64,000 nt of DNA from Hyperoodon ampullatus. Its lineage: Eukaryota > Chordata > Mammalia > Artiodactyla > Ziphiidae. Under the pieces are notes generated by a model. It made no database searches, had not been told where the DNA came from, and saw only the letters and a program-made list of their open reading frames with translations. Shown in pieces: positions 36,510 through 50,432 of this stretch; position 1 is the first letter of the stretch, and every line of letters begins with the position of its first letter. A program made the translations under genes and the position numbers. The DNA is taken from positions 1,426,001 through 1,490,000 of the forward strand of contig CATKHW010000427.1 in the NCBI GenBank assembly GCA_949752795.1, read 5' to 3'.

Positions 36510-38248
36510 CCTGTGCTTATATCAAACTCTGGTTTTATGCATCACCCCACCTCTCCTTCCCCCTTAAGCAGGCATAAGAGTGTTTTCTAAATGTGAGACA
36601 CTGTTCTCTTTCCTAACTCAGTTCAAGTGTAGCCATGTTTACAGGATCTTCATAAGTGATATCTTATGATAAGTTTCTTTTTCTGTGTGACTTATTTCAC
36701 TTAGAATCATCGTACCTGAATCCACCCATTTTGCTGCTACTGGTCTTATGGCATTGATTTCATGGCTGAGGGATATTCCATCGTACGTAAGTACCACAAT
36801 TTTTTGAACCATTTTTATATTTCCTGGGATATTTAAGGTGTACCCAAGTTGAGGTCCTTGTAAGCAGTGCAGCCCTAAATTTTGGGGTGGCTGTGTCTTT
36901 TTGATTTTCAGTTTTCCCAAGGTATATTCCCGAGACTGGAAGTGCCCTTGGCTCTGTAGCTCTGTTGTTTACTTGTTTTAGGGAACACAATGCACTCCTC
37001 CAGAGAGGCAGTTGGCAATTTACATCCCGCCCATCAGCATAACAAGGCTCCCTGTTCTCCAGGGCCTGTCTTGCCTTTCTGGTTTTTACACATTTTGTGG
37101 ATGTCCCTTTTGACCGGTGGGAAGTGATACTTCTTTGTAGTGCAGATTTGCATTGCCCGCTTGCTTGCTTGGCCAAAAAGGGCGTATGCGTTTTCTCCTG
37201 AATATATTCAGGAGAAAACGCATACGCCCTTTTTGGCCAAGTGCATCATTGTCGAAGTTGTGCCCCTCTTCCTGTGCTTTAAAGGCGATTCCAACGTACC
37301 TCTTGAAATCTGTTTCCTGCTATTCTGCCTCGCTTTCAAGTCCGCCTCGTTGCCTTCCCTCAACAGATTTTTGGACGATAGTTGTCCTTTATTACTTGGC
37401 CAGTTTGTGAAATGCTGTGCCCCTGAGCTCCATTTTTCAACTCGTTTTTGGTGAGCTGACCGCAAGTCCAAAATTTTGGTTCAGGATCTATACTGATTCC
37501 CGGTGGGTGGCTGAGACTTTGGTTAATTCTTCTTCCTGCCGGGAAATTACAGTGATATGTGCCCGTCCAAATGCCTAACAGCTACTCTCTCATTGGTTCT
37601 CCCTCTTCCCTTTCATCCTCTGCCAAATTGGCAACCTGTGCGAACCAGGAGGTTAAAGGGGCTATCTCTCCAAGTTGGGAGGTTGATAATAAAGCAGATG
37701 GAAAGTCAAACCGGAGCACCAGGAGAGGGACTATTCGTTGAGTTTTAGAAACCTTTCGTATTCACAGTGTGTCCGTTCTCTAGGATTCCCGTACATGTTA
37801 TATCTGTAGTAATATTCCCTTCAACCTGGAGAGTTGGGACCCATGGAATGTGTGTCATGCATTATTGCTTTAAAGGGTCTGCATTTGCTCACCCAATCTC
37901 ACCAATCCTCTCAGTCCCAAGTGTCCAGCCTTATGCCACATCCAGCTGTCATTGTAGATAGGGTCATTTCAGGTTTCATCAGAGACCCTGAAGGAATTGT
38001 AAAGAATTTCCCAGTTTTTTTGTTTTATTTTTGAAATTCCTTTTTATAGTGGGTTTGAGCTGATTCTCGCTGCCATATTTATCCCAGTCTAGACACACTT
38101 GATTCCCTTACGGAGACATATCAATACATAGGTTTTAAGATTCTTACTAGTCAGATATATTCCTCTGCGGGAAATATGGGGTTTTGAGTCCCTTTCACTG
38201 AGGAAGGTGTAGGTCTTGTCTATTCCATAGTTGGTTTTTGGAACGGTA
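36510..38248. repeat. Satellite monomer 22 (class IV)
   Basis: 1,739 bp with a perfect palindrome at 37168-37241. L1 part matches copy 23 (CTTATGGCATTG, CCCGAGAC); the rest matches copy 20. Confidence 0.95.
36760..37176 (-). pseudogene. L1 ORF2 C-terminal remnant, 138-codon frame (copy 22)
   Basis: CCCGAGAC removes the TAG, but the extra base in GGGGTGGCTG remains. The frame therefore runs through SGIYLGK and then leaves the L1-like frame, ending at NIPQP. It shows that the stop-removing and frame-joining changes occur independently. Confidence 0.65.
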
Positions 38249-39992
38249 CCTGTGCTTATATCAAACTCTGGTTTTATGCATCACCCCACCTCTCCTTCCC
38301 CCTTAAGCAGGCATAAGAGTGTTTTCTAAATGTGAGACACTGTTCTCTTTCCTAACTCAGTTCAAGTGTAGCCATGTTTACAGGATCTTCATAAGTGATA
38401 TCTTATGATAAGTTTCTTTTTCTGTGTGACTTATTTCACTTAGAATCATCGTACCTGAATCCACCCATTTTGCTGCTACTGGTCTTATGGCATTGATTTC
38501 ATGGCTGAGGGATATTCCATCGTACGTAAGTACCACAATTTTTTGAACCATTTTTATATTTCCTGGGATATTTAAGGTGTACCCAAGTTGAGGTCCTTGT
38601 AAGCAGTGCAGCCCTAAATTTTGGGGTGGCTGTGTCTTTTTGATTTTCAGTTTTCCCAAGGTATATTCCCGAGACTGGAAGTGCCCTTGGCTCTGTAGCT
38701 CTGTTGTTTACTTGTTTTAGGGAACACAATGCACTCCTCCAGAGAGGCAGTTGGCAATTTACATCCCGCCCATCAGCATAACAAGGCTCCCTGTTCTCCA
38801 GGGCCTGTCTTGCCTTTCTGGTTTTTACACATTTTGTGGATGTCCCTTTTGACCGGTGGGAAGTGATACTTCTTTGTAGTGCAGATTTGCATTGCCCGCT
38901 TGCTTGCTTGGCCAAAAAGGGCGTATGCGTTTTCTCCTGAATATATTCAGGAGAAAACGCATACGCCCTTTTTGGCCAAGTGCGTCATTGTCGAAGTTGT
39001 GCCCCTCTTCCTGTGCTTTAAAGGCGATTCCAACGTACCTCTTGAAATCTGTTTCCTGCTATTCTGCCTCGCTTTCAAGTCCGCCTCGTTGCCTTCCCTC
39101 AACAGATTTTTGGACGATAGTTGTCCTTTATTACTCGGCCAGTTTGTGAATTGCTGTGCCCCTGAGCTCCATTTTTCAACTCGTTTTTGGTGAGCTGACC
39201 GCAAGTCCAAAATTTTGGTTCAGGATCTATACTGATTCCCGGTGGGTGGCTGAGACTTTGGTTAATTCTTCTTCCTGCCGGGAAATTACAGTGATATGTG
39301 CCCGTCCAAATGCCTAACAGCTACTCTCTCATTGGTTCTCCCTCTTCCCTTTCATCCTCTGCCAAATTGGCAACCTGTGCGAACCAGGAGGTTAAAGGGG
39401 CTGTCTCTCCAAGTTGGGAGGTTGATAATAAAGCAGATGGAAAGTCAAACCGGAGCACCAGGAGAGGGACTATTCGTTGAGTTTTAGAAACCTTTCGTAT
39501 TCACAGTGTGTCCGTTCTCTAGGATTCCCGTACATGTTATATCTGTAGTAATATTCCCTTCAACCTGGAGAGTTGGGACCCATGGAATGTGTGCCATGCA
39601 TTATTGCTTTAAAGGGTCTGCATTTGCTCACCCAATCTCACCAATCCTCTCAGTCCCAAGTGTCCAGCCTTATGCCACATCCAGCTGTCATTGTAGATAG
39701 GGTCATTTCAGGTTTCATCAGAGACCCTGAAGGAATTGTAAAGAATTTCCCAGTTTTTTTGTTTTATTTTTGAAATTCCTTTTTATAGTGGGTTTGAGCT
39801 GATTCTCGCTGCCATATTTATCCCAGTCTAGACACACTTGATTCCCTTACGGAGACATATCAATACATAGGTTTTAAGATTCTTACTTTACTAGTCAGAT
39901 ATATTCCTCTGCGGGAAATATGGGGTTTTGAGTCCCTTTCACTGAGGAAGGTGTAGGTCTTGTCTATTCCATAGTTGGTTTTTGGAACGGTA
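38249..39992. repeat. Satellite monomer 23 (class IV)
   Basis: 1,744 bp owing to a 5-bp insertion (CTTACTTTACTAG) near 39884. Perfect palindrome at 38907-38980. Confidence 0.95.
38499..38915 (-). pseudogene. L1 ORF2 C-terminal remnant, 138-codon frame (copy 23)
   Basis: Same configuration as copy 22, with which it shares its whole L1 half. Confidence 0.65.
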
Positions 39993-41737
39993 CCTGTGCT
40001 TATATCAAACTCTGGTTTTATGCATCACCCCACCTCTCCTTCCCCCTTAAGCAGGCATAAGAGTGTTTTCTAAATGTGAGACACTGTTCTCTTTCCTAAC
40101 TCAGTTCAAGTGTAGCCATGTTTACAGGATCTTCATAAGTGATATCTTATGATAAGTTTCTTTTTCTGTGTGACTTATTTCACTTAGAATCATCGTACCT
40201 GAATCCACCCATTTTGCTGCTACTGGTCTTATGACATTGATTTCATGGCTGAGGGATATTCCATCGTACGTAAGTACCACAATTTTTTGAACCATTTTTA
40301 TATTTCCTGGGATATTTAAGGTGTACCCAAGTTGAGGTCCTTGTAAGCAGTGCAGCCCTAAATTTTGGGGTGGCTGTGTCTTTTTGATTTTCAGTTTTCC
40401 GAAGGTATATTCCCGAGACTGGAAGTGCCCTTGGCTCTGTAGCTCTGTTGTTTACTTGTTTTAGGGAACACAATGCACTCCTCCAGAGAGGCAGTTGGCA
40501 ATTTACATCCCGCCCATCAGCATAACAAGGCTCCCTGTTCTCCAGGGCCTGTCTTGCCTTTCTGGTTTTTACACATTTTGTGGATGTCCCTTTTGACCGG
40601 TGGGAAGTGATACTTCTTTGTAGTGCAGATTTGCATTGCCCGCTTGCTTGCTTGGCCAAAAAGGGCGTATGCGTTTTCTCCTGAATATATTCAGGAGAAA
40701 ACGCATACGCCCTTTTTGGCCAAGTGCATCATTGTCGAAGTTGTGCCCCTCTTCCTGTGCTTTAAAGGCGATTCCAACGTACCTCTTGAAATCTGTTTCC
40801 TGCTATTCTGCCTCGCTTTCAAGTCCGCCTCGTTGCCTTCCCTCAACAGATTTTTGGACGATAGTTGTCCTTTATTACTCGGCCAGTTTGTGAATTGCTG
40901 TGCCCCTGAGCTCCATTTTTCAACTCGTTTTTGGTGAGCTGACCGCAAGTCCAAAATTTTGGTTCAGGATCTATACTGATTCCCGGTGGGTGGCTGAGAC
41001 TTTGGTTAATTCTTCTTCCTGCCGGGAAATTACAGTGATATGTGCCCGTCCAAATGCCTAACAGCTACTCTCTCATTGGTTCTCCCTCTTCCCTTTCATC
41101 CTCTGCCAAATTGGCAACCTGTGCGAACCAGGAGGTTAAAGGGGCTGTCTCTCCAAGTTGGGAGGTTGATAATAAAGCAGATGGAAAGTCAAACCGGAGC
41201 ACCAGGAGAGGGACTATTCGTTGAGTTTTAGAAACCTTTCGTATTCACAGTGTGTCCGTTCTCTAGGATTCCCGTACATGTTATATCTGTAGTAATATTC
41301 CCTTCAACCTGGAGAGTTGGGACCCATGGAATGTGTGCCATGCATTATTGCTTTAAAGGGTCTGCATTTGCTCACCCAATCTCACCAATCCTCTCAGTCC
41401 CAAGTGTCCAGCCTTATGCCACATCCAGCTGTCATTGTAGATAGGGTCATTTCAGGTTTCATCAGAGACCCTGAAGGAATTGTAAAGAATTTCCCAGTTT
41501 TTTTTGTTTTATTTTTGAAATTCCTTTTTATAGTGGGTTTGAGCTGATTCTCGCTGCCATATTTATCCCAGTCTAGACACACTTGATTCCCTTACGGAGA
41601 CATATCAATACATAGGTTTTAAGATTCTTACTTTACTAGTCAGATATATTCCTCTGCGGGAAATATGGGGTTTTGAGTCCCTTTCACTGAGGAAGGTGTA
41701 GGTCTTGTCTATTCCATAGTTGGTTTTTGGAACGGTA
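39993..41737. repeat. Satellite monomer 24 (class IV)
   Basis: 1,745 bp: the same 5-bp insertion near 41630 plus one extra T in the poly-T tract near 41500. Perfect palindrome at 40651-40724. Confidence 0.95.
40243..40659 (-). pseudogene. L1 ORF2 C-terminal remnant, 138-codon frame (copy 24)
   Basis: As copy 22 but with SGIYLRK, from TTCCGAAGG in place of TTCCCAAGG. Confidence 0.65.
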
Positions 41738-43476
41738 CCTGTGCTTATATCAAACTCTGGTTTTATGCATCACCCCACCTCTCCTTCCCCCTTAAGCAGG
41801 CATAAGAGTGTTTTCTAAATGTGAGACACTGTTCTCTTTCCTAACTCAGTTCAAGTGTAGCCATGTTTACAGGATCTTCATAAGTGATATCTTATGATAA
41901 GTTTCTTTTTCTGTGTGACTTATTTCACTTAGAATCATCGTACCTGAATCCACCCATTTTGCTGCTACTGGTCTTATGACATTGATTTCATGGCTGAGGG
42001 ATATTCCATCGTACGTAAGTACCACAATTTTTTGAACCATTTTTATATTTCCTGGGATATTTAAGGTGTACCCAAGTTGAGGTCCTTGTAAGCAGTGCAG
42101 CCCTAAATTTTGGGGTGGCTGTGTCTTTTTGATTTTCAGTTTTCCGAAGGTATATTCCCGAGACTGGAAGTGCCCTTGGCTCTGTAGCTCTGTTGTTTAC
42201 TTGTTTTAGGGAACACAATGCACTCCTCCAGAGAGGCAGTTGGCAATTTACATCCCGCCCATCAGCATAACAAGGCTCCCTGTTCTCCAGGGCCTGTCTT
42301 GCCTTTCTGGTTTTTACACATTTTGTGGATGTCCCTTTTGACCGGTGGGAAGTGATACTTCTTTGTAGTGCAGATTTGCATTGCCCGCTTGCTTGCTTGG
42401 CCAAAAAGGGCGTATGCGTTTTCTCCTGAATATATTCAGGAGAAAACGCATACGCCCTTTTTGGCCAAGTGCATCATTGTCGAAGTTGTGCCCCTCTTCC
42501 TGTGCTTTAAAGGCGATTCCAACGTACCTCTTGAAATCTGTTTCCTGCTATTCTGCCTCGCTTTCAAGTCCGCCTCGTTGCCTTCCCTCAACAGATTTTT
42601 GGACGATAGTTGTCCTTTATTACTCGGCCAGTTTGTGAATTGCTGTGCCCCTGAGCTCCATTTTTCAACTCGTTTTTGGTGAGCTGACCGCAAGTCCAAA
42701 ATTTTGGTTCAGGATCTATACTGATTCCCGGTGGGTGGCTGAGACTTTGGTTAATTCTTCTTCCTGCCGGGAAATTACAGTGATATGTGCCCGTCCAAAT
42801 GCCTAACAGCTACTCTCTCATTGGTTCTCCCTCTTCCCTTTCATCCTCTGCCAAATTGGCAACCTGTGCGAACCAGGAGGTTAAAGGGGCTGTCTCTCCA
42901 AGTTGGGAGGTTGATAATAAAGCAGATGGAAAGTCAAACCGGAGCACCAGGAGAGGGACTATTCGTTGAGTTTTAGAAACCTTTCGTATTCACAGTGTGT
43001 CCGTTCTCTAGGATTCCCGTACATGTTATATCTGTAGTAATATTCCCTTCAACCTGGAGAGTTGGGACCCATGGAATGTGTGCCATGCATTATTGCTTTA
43101 AAGGGTCTGCATTTGCTCACCCAATCTCACCAATCCTCTCAGTCCCAAGTGTCCAGCCTTATGCCACATCCAGCTGTCATTGTAGATAGGGTCATTTCAG
43201 GTTTCATCAGAGACCCTGAAGGAATTGTAAAGAATTTCCCAGTTTTTTTGTTTTATTTTTGAAATTCCTTTTTATAGTGGGTTTGAGCTGATTCTCGCTG
43301 CCATATTTATCCCAGTCTAGACACACTTGATTCCCTTACGGAGACATATCAATACATAGGTTTTAAGATTCTTACTAGTCAGATATATTCCTCTGCGGGA
43401 AATATGGGGTTTTGAGTCCCTTTCACTGAGGAAGGTGTAGGTCTTGTCTATTCCATAGTTGGTTTTTGGAACGGTA
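41738..43476. repeat. Satellite monomer 25 (class IV)
   Basis: 1,739 bp with a perfect palindrome at 42396-42469. Pairs with copy 28. Confidence 0.95.
41988..42404 (-). pseudogene. L1 ORF2 C-terminal remnant, 138-codon frame (copy 25)
   Basis: Same SGIYLRK form as copy 24; the partner in the trimer duplication is copy 28. Confidence 0.65.
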
Positions 43477-45215
43477 CCTGTGCTTATATCAAACTCTGGT
43501 TTTATGCATCACCCCACCTCTCCTTCCCCCTTAAGCAGGCATAAGAGTGTTTTCTAAATGTGAGACACTGTTCTCTTTCCTAACTCAGTTCAAGTGTAGC
43601 CATGTTTACAGGATCTTCATAAGTGATATCTTATGATAAGTTTCTTTTTCTCTGTGACTTATTTCACTTAGAATCATCGTACCTGAATCCACCCATTTTG
43701 CTGCTACTGGTCTTATGACATTGATTTCATGGCTGAGGGATATTCCATCGTACGTAAGTACCACAATTTTTTGAACCATTTTTATATTTCCTGGGATATT
43801 TAAGGTGTACCCAAGTTGAGGTCCTTGTAAGCAGTGCAGCCCTAAATTTTGGGGTGGCTGTGTCTTTTTGATTTTCAGTTTTCCCAAGGTATATTCCCTA
43901 GACTGGAAGTGCCCTTGGCTCTGTAGCTCTGTTGTTTACTTGTTTTAGGGAACACAATGAACTCCTCCAGAGAGGCAGTTGGCAATTTCCATCCCGCCCT
44001 TCAGCATAACAAGGCTCCCTGTTCTCCAGGGCCTGTCTTGCCTTTCTGGTTTTTACACATTTTGTGGATGTCCCTTTTGACCGGTGGGAAGTGATACTTC
44101 TTTGTAATGCAGATTTGCATTGCCCGCTTGCTTGCTTGGCCAAAAAGGGCGTATGCGTTTTCTCCTGAATATATTCAGGAGAAAACGCATACGCCCTTTT
44201 TGGCCAAGTGCATCATTGTCGAAGTTGTGCCCCTCTTCCTGTGCTTTAAAGGCAATTCCAACGTACCTCTTGAAATCTGTTTCCTGCTATTCTGCCACGC
44301 TTTGAAGTCCGCCTCGTTGCCTTCCCTCAACAGATTTTTGGACCATAGTTGTCCTTTATTACTCGGCCAGTTTGTGAATTGCTGTGCCCCTGAGCTCCAT
44401 TTTTCAACTCGTTTTTGGTGAGCTGACCGCAAGTCCAAAATTTTGGTTCAGGATCTATACTGATTCCCGGTGGGTGGCTGAGACTTTGGTTAATTCTTCT
44501 TCCTGCCGGGAAATTACAGTGATATGTGCCCGTCCAAATGCCTAACAGCTACTCTCTCATTGGTTCTCCCTCTTCCCTTTCATCCTCTGCCAAATTGGCA
44601 ACCTGTGCGAACCAGGAGGTTAAAGGGGCTGTCTCTCCAAGTTGGGAGGTTGATAATAAAGCAGATGGAAAGTCAAACCGGAGCACCAGGAGAGGGACTA
44701 TTCGTTGAGTTTTAGAAACCTTTCGTATTCACAGTGTGTCCGTTCTCTAGGATTCCCGTACATGTTATATCTGTAGTAATATTCCCTTCAACCTGGAGAG
44801 TTGGGACCCATGGAATGTGTGCCATGCATTATTGCTTTAAAGGGTCTGCATTTGCTCACCCAATTTCACCAATCCTCTCAGTCCCAAGTGTCCAGCCTTA
44901 TGCCACATCCAGCTGTCATTGTAGATAGGGTCATTTCAGGTTTCATCAGAGACCCTGAAGGAATTGTAAAGAATTTCCCAGTTTTTTTGTTTTATTTTTG
45001 AAATTCCTTTTTATAGTGGGTTTGAGCTGATTCTCGCTGCCATATTTATCCCAGTCTAGACACACTTGATTCCCTTACGGAGACATATCAATACATAGGT
45101 TTTAAGATTCTTACTTGTCAGATATATTCCTCTGCGGGAAATATGGGGTTTTGAGTCCCTTTCACTGAGGAAGGTGTAGGTCTTGTCTATTCCATAGTTG
45201 GTTTTTGGAACGGTA
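43477..45215. repeat. Satellite monomer 26 (class IV)
   Basis: 1,739 bp with a perfect palindrome at 44135-44208. Cluster of private changes shared with copy 29 (GCCACGCTTTG, GGACCATAG). Confidence 0.95.
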
Positions 45216-46954
45216 CCTGTGCTTATATCAAACTCTGGTTTTATGCATCACCCCACCTCTCCTTCCCCCTTAAGCAGGCATAAGAGTGTTTTCTAAATGT
45301 GAGACACTGTTCTCTTTCCTAACTCAGTTCAAGTGTAGCCATGTTTACAGGATCTTCATAAGTGATGTCTTATGATAAGTTTCTTTTTCTCTGTGACTTA
45401 TTTCACTTAGAATCATCGTACCTGAATCCACCCATTTTGCTGCTACTGGTCTTATGACATTGATTTCATGGCTGAGGGATATTCCATCGTACGTAAGTAC
45501 CACAATTTTTTGAACCATTTTTATATTTCCTGGGATATTTAAGGTGTACCCAAGTTGAGGTCCTTGTAAGGAGTGCAGCCCTAAATTTTGGGGTGGCTGT
45601 GTCTTTTTGATTTTCAGTTTTCCGAAGGTATATTCCCTAGACTGGAAGTGCCCTTGGCTCTGTAGCTCTGTTGTTTACTTGTTTTAGGGAACACAATGCA
45701 CTCCTCCAGAGAGGCAGTTGGCAATTTACATCCCGCCCATCAGCATAACAAGGCTCCCTGTTCTCCAGGGCCTGTCTTGCCTTTCTGGTTTTTACACATT
45801 TTGTGGATGTCCCTTTTGACCTGTGGGAAGTGATACTTCTTTGTAGTGCAGATTTGCATTGCCCGCTTGCTTGCTTGGCCAAAAAGGGCGTATGCGTTTT
45901 CTCCTGAATATATTCAGGAGAAAACGCATACGCCCTTTTTGGCCAAGTGCATCATTGTCGAAGTTGTGCCCCTCTTCCTGTGCTTTAAAGGCGATTCCAA
46001 CGTACCTCTTGAAATCTGTTTCCTGCTATTCTGCCTCGCTTTCAAGTCCGCCTCGTTGCCTTCCCTCAACAGATTTTTGGACGATAGTTGTCCTTTATTA
46101 CTCGGCCAGTTTGTGAATTGCTGTGCCCCTGAGCTCCATTTTTCAACTCGTTTTTGGTGAGCTGACCGCAAGTCCAAAATTTTGGTTCAGGATCTATACT
46201 GATTCCCGGTGGGTGGCTGAGACTTTGGTTAATTCTTCTTCCTGCCGGGAAATTACAGTGATATGTGCCCGTCCAAATGCCTAACAGCTACTCTCTCATT
46301 GGTTCTCCCTCTTCCCTTTCATCCTCTGCCAAATTGGCAACCTGTGCGAACCAGGAGGTTAAAGGGGCTGTCTCTCCAAGTTGGGAGGTTGATAATAAAG
46401 CAGATGGAAAGTCAAACCGGAGCACCAGGAGAGGGACTATTCGTTGAGTTTTAGAAACCTTTCGTATTCACAGTGTGTCCGTTCTCTAGGATTCCCGTAC
46501 ATGTTATATCTGTAGTAATATTCCCTTCAACCTGGAGAGTTGGGACCCATGGAATGTGTGCCATGCATTATTGCTTTAAAGGGTCTGCATTTGCTCACCC
46601 AATCTCACCAATCCTCTCAGTCCCAAGTGTCCAGCCTTATGCCACATCCAGCTGTCATTGTAGATAGGGTCATTTCAGGTTTCATCAGAGACCCTGAAGG
46701 AATTGTAAAGAATTTCCCAGTTTTTTTGTTTTATTTTTGAAATTCCTTTTTATAGTGGGTTTGAGCTGATTCTCGCTGCCATATTTATCCCAGTCTAGAC
46801 ACACTTGATTCCCTTATGGAGACATATCAATACATAGGTTTTAAGATTCTTACTAGTCAGATATATTCCTCTGCGGGAAATATGGGGTTTTGAGTCCCTT
46901 TCACTGAGGAAGGTGTAGGTCTTGTCTATTCCATAGTTGGTTTTTGGAACGGTA
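45216..46954. repeat. Satellite monomer 27 (class IV)
   Basis: 1,739 bp with a perfect palindrome at 45874-45947. Pairs with copy 30 (GACCTGTGGG, CCCTTATGG). Confidence 0.95.
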
Positions 46955-48693
46955 CCTGTGCTTATATCAAACTCTGGTTTTATGCATCACCCCACCTCTC
47001 CTTCCCCCTTAAGCAGGCATAAGAGTGTTTTCTAAATGTGAGACACTGTTCTCTTTCCTAACTCAGTTCAAGTGTAGCCATGTTTACAGGATCTTCATAA
47101 GTGATATCTTATGATAAGTTTCTTTTTCTGTGTGACTTATTTCACTTAGAATCATCGTACCTGAATCCACCCATTTTGCTGCTACTGGTCTTATGACATT
47201 GATTTCATGGCTGAGGGATATTCCATCGTACGTAAGTACCACAATTTTTTGAACCATTTTTATATTTCCTGGGATATTTAAGGTGTACCCAAGTTGAGGT
47301 CCTTGTAAGCAGTGCAGCCCTAAATTTTGGGGTGGCTGTGTCTTTTTGATTTTCAGTTTTCCGAAGGTATATTCCCGAGACTGGAAGTGCCCTTGGCTCT
47401 GTAGCTCTGTTGTTTACTTGTTTTAGGGAACACAATGCACTCCTCCAGAGAGGCAGTTGGCAATTTACATCCCGCCCATCAGCATAACAAGGCTCCCTGT
47501 TCTCCAGGGCCTGTCTTGCCTTTCTGGTTTTTACACATTTTGTGGATGTCCCTTTTGACCGGTGGGAAGTGATACTTCTTTGTAGTGCAGATTTGCATTG
47601 CCCGCTTGCTTGCTTGGCCAAAAAGGGCGTATGCGTTTTCTCCTGAATATATTCAGGAGAAAACGCATACGCCCTTTTTGGCCAAGTGCATCATTGTCGA
47701 AGTTGTGCCCCTCTTCCTGTGCTTTAAAGGCGATTCCAACGTACCTCTTGAAATCTGTTTCCTGCTATTCTGCCTCGCTTTCAAGTCCGCCTCGTTGCCT
47801 TCCCTCAACAGATTTTTGGACGATAGTTGTCCTTTATTACTCGGCCAGTTTGTGAATTGCTGTGCCCCTGAGCTCCATTTTTCAACTCGTTTTTGGTGAG
47901 CTGACCGCAAGTCCAAAATTTTGGTTCAGGATCTATACTGATTCCCGGTGGGTGGCTGAGACTTTGGTTAATTCTTCTTCCTGCCGGGAAATTACAGTGA
48001 TATGTGCCCGTCCAAATGCCTAACAGCTACTCTCTCATTGGTTCTCCCTCTTCCCTTTCATCCTCTGCCAAATTGGCAACCTGTGCGAACCAGGAGGTTA
48101 AAGGGGCTGTCTCTCCAAGTTGGGAGGTTGATAATAAAGCAGATGGAAAGTCAAACCGGAGCACCAGGAGAGGGACTATTCGTTGAGTTTTAGAAACCTT
48201 TCGTATTCACAGTGTGTCCGTTCTCTAGGATTCCCGTACATGTTATATCTGTAGTAATATTCCCTTCAACCTGGAGAGTTGGGACCCATGGAATGTGTGC
48301 CATGCATTATTGCTTTAAAGGGTCTGCATTTGCTCACCCAATCTCACCAATCCTCTCAGTCCCAAGTGTCCAGCCTTATGCCACATCCAGCTGTCATTGT
48401 AGATAGGGTCATTTCAGGTTTCATCAGAGACCCTGAAGGAATTGTAAAGAATTTCCCAGTTTTTTTGTTTTATTTTTGAAATTCCTTTTTATAGTGGGTT
48501 TGAGCTGATTCTCGCTGCCATATTTATCCCAGTCTAGACACACTTGATTCCCTTACGGAGACATATCAATACATAGGTTTTAAGATTCTTACTAGTCAGA
48601 TATATTCCTCTGCGGGAAATATGGGGTTTTGAGTCCCTTTCACTGAGGAAGGTGTAGGTCTTGTCTATTCCATAGTTGGTTTTTGGAACGGTA
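46955..48693. repeat. Satellite monomer 28 (class IV)
   Basis: 1,739 bp with a perfect palindrome at 47613-47686. Pairs with copy 25. Confidence 0.95.
47205..47621 (-). pseudogene. L1 ORF2 C-terminal remnant, 138-codon frame (copy 28)
   Basis: SGIYLRK form, duplicate of copy 25 at a 5,217-bp offset. Confidence 0.65.
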
Positions 48694-50432
48694 CCTGTGC
48701 TTATATCAAACTCTGGTTTTATGCATCACCCCACCTCTCCTTCCCCCTTAAGCAGGCATAAGAGTGTTTTCTAAATGTGAGACACTGTTCTCTTTCCTAA
48801 CTCAGTTCAAGTGTAGCCATGTTTACAGGATCTTCATAAGTGATATCTTATGATAAGTTTCTTTTTCTCTGTGACTTATTTCACTTAGAATCATCGTACC
48901 TGAATCCACCCATTTTGCTGCTACTGGTCTTATGACATTGATTTCATGGCTGAGGGATATTCCATCGTACGTAAGTACCACAATTTTTTGAACCATTTTT
49001 ATATTTCCTGGGATATTTAAGGTGTACCCAAGTTGAGGTCCTTGTAAGCAGTGCAGCCCTAAATTTTGGGGTGGCTGTGTCTTTTTGATTTTCAGTTTTC
49101 CCAAGGTATATTCCCTAGACTGGAAGTGCCCTTGGCTCTGTAGCTCTGTTGTTTACTTGTTTTAGGGAACACAATGCACTCCTCCAGAGAGGCAGTTGGC
49201 AATTTCCATCCCGCCCTTCAGCATAACAAGGCTCCCTGTTCTCCAGGGCCTGTCTTGCCTTTCTGGTTTTTACACATTTTGTGGATGTCCCTTTTGACCG
49301 GTGGGAAGTGATACTTCTTTGTAATGCAGATTTGCATTGCCCGCTTGCTTGCTTGGCCAAAAAGGGCGTATGCGTTTTCTCCTGAATATATTCAGGAGAA
49401 AACGCATACGCCCTTTTTGGCCAAGTGCATCATTGTCGAAGTTGTGCCCCTCTTCCTGTGCTTTAAAGGCAATTCCAACGTACCTCTTGAAATCTGTTTC
49501 CTGCTATTCTGCCACGCTTTGAAGTCCGCCTCGTTGCCTTCCCTCAACAGATTTTTGGACCATAGTTGTCCTTTATTACTCGGCCAGTTTGTGAATTGCT
49601 GTGCCCCTGAGCTCCATTTTTCAACTCGTTTTTGGTGAGCTGACCGCAAGTCCAAAATTTTGGTTCAGGATCTATACTGATTCCCGGTGGGTGGCTGAGA
49701 CTTTGGTTAATTCTTCTTCCTGCCGGGAAATTACAGTGATATGTGCCCGTCCAAATGCCTAACAGCTACTCTCTCATTGGTTCTCCCTCTTCCCTTTCAT
49801 CCTCTGCCAAATTGGCAACCTGTGCGAACCAGGAGGTTAAAGGGGCTGTCTCTCCAAGTTGGGAGGTTGATAATAAAGCAGATGGAAAGTCAAACCGGAG
49901 CACCAGGAGAGGGACTATTCGTTGAGTTTTAGAAACCTTTCGTATTCACAGTGTGTCCGTTCTCTAGGATTCCCGTACATGTTATATCTGTAGTAATATT
50001 CCCTTCAACCTGGAGAGTTGGGACCCATGGAATGTGTGCCATGCATTATTGCTTTAAAGGGTCTGCATTTGCTCACCCAATTTCACCAATCCTCTCAGTC
50101 CCAAGTGTCCAGCCTTATGCCACATCCAGCTGTCATTGTAGATAGGGTCATTTCAGGTTTCATCAGAGACCCTGAAGGAATTGTAAAGAATTTCCCAGTT
50201 TTTTTGTTTTATTTTTGAAATTCCTTTTTATAGTGGGTTTGAGCTGATTCTCGCTGCCATATTTATCCCAGTCTAGACACACTTGATTCCCTTACGGAGA
50301 CATATCAATACATAGGTTTTAAGATTCTTACTTGTCAGATATATTCCTCTGCGGGAAATATGGGGTTTTGAGTCCCTTTCACTGAGGAAGGTGTAGGTCT
50401 TGTCTATTCCATAGTTGGTTTTTGGAACGGTA
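48694..50432. repeat. Satellite monomer 29 (class IV)
   Basis: 1,739 bp with a perfect palindrome at 49352-49425. Pairs with copy 26. Confidence 0.95.
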
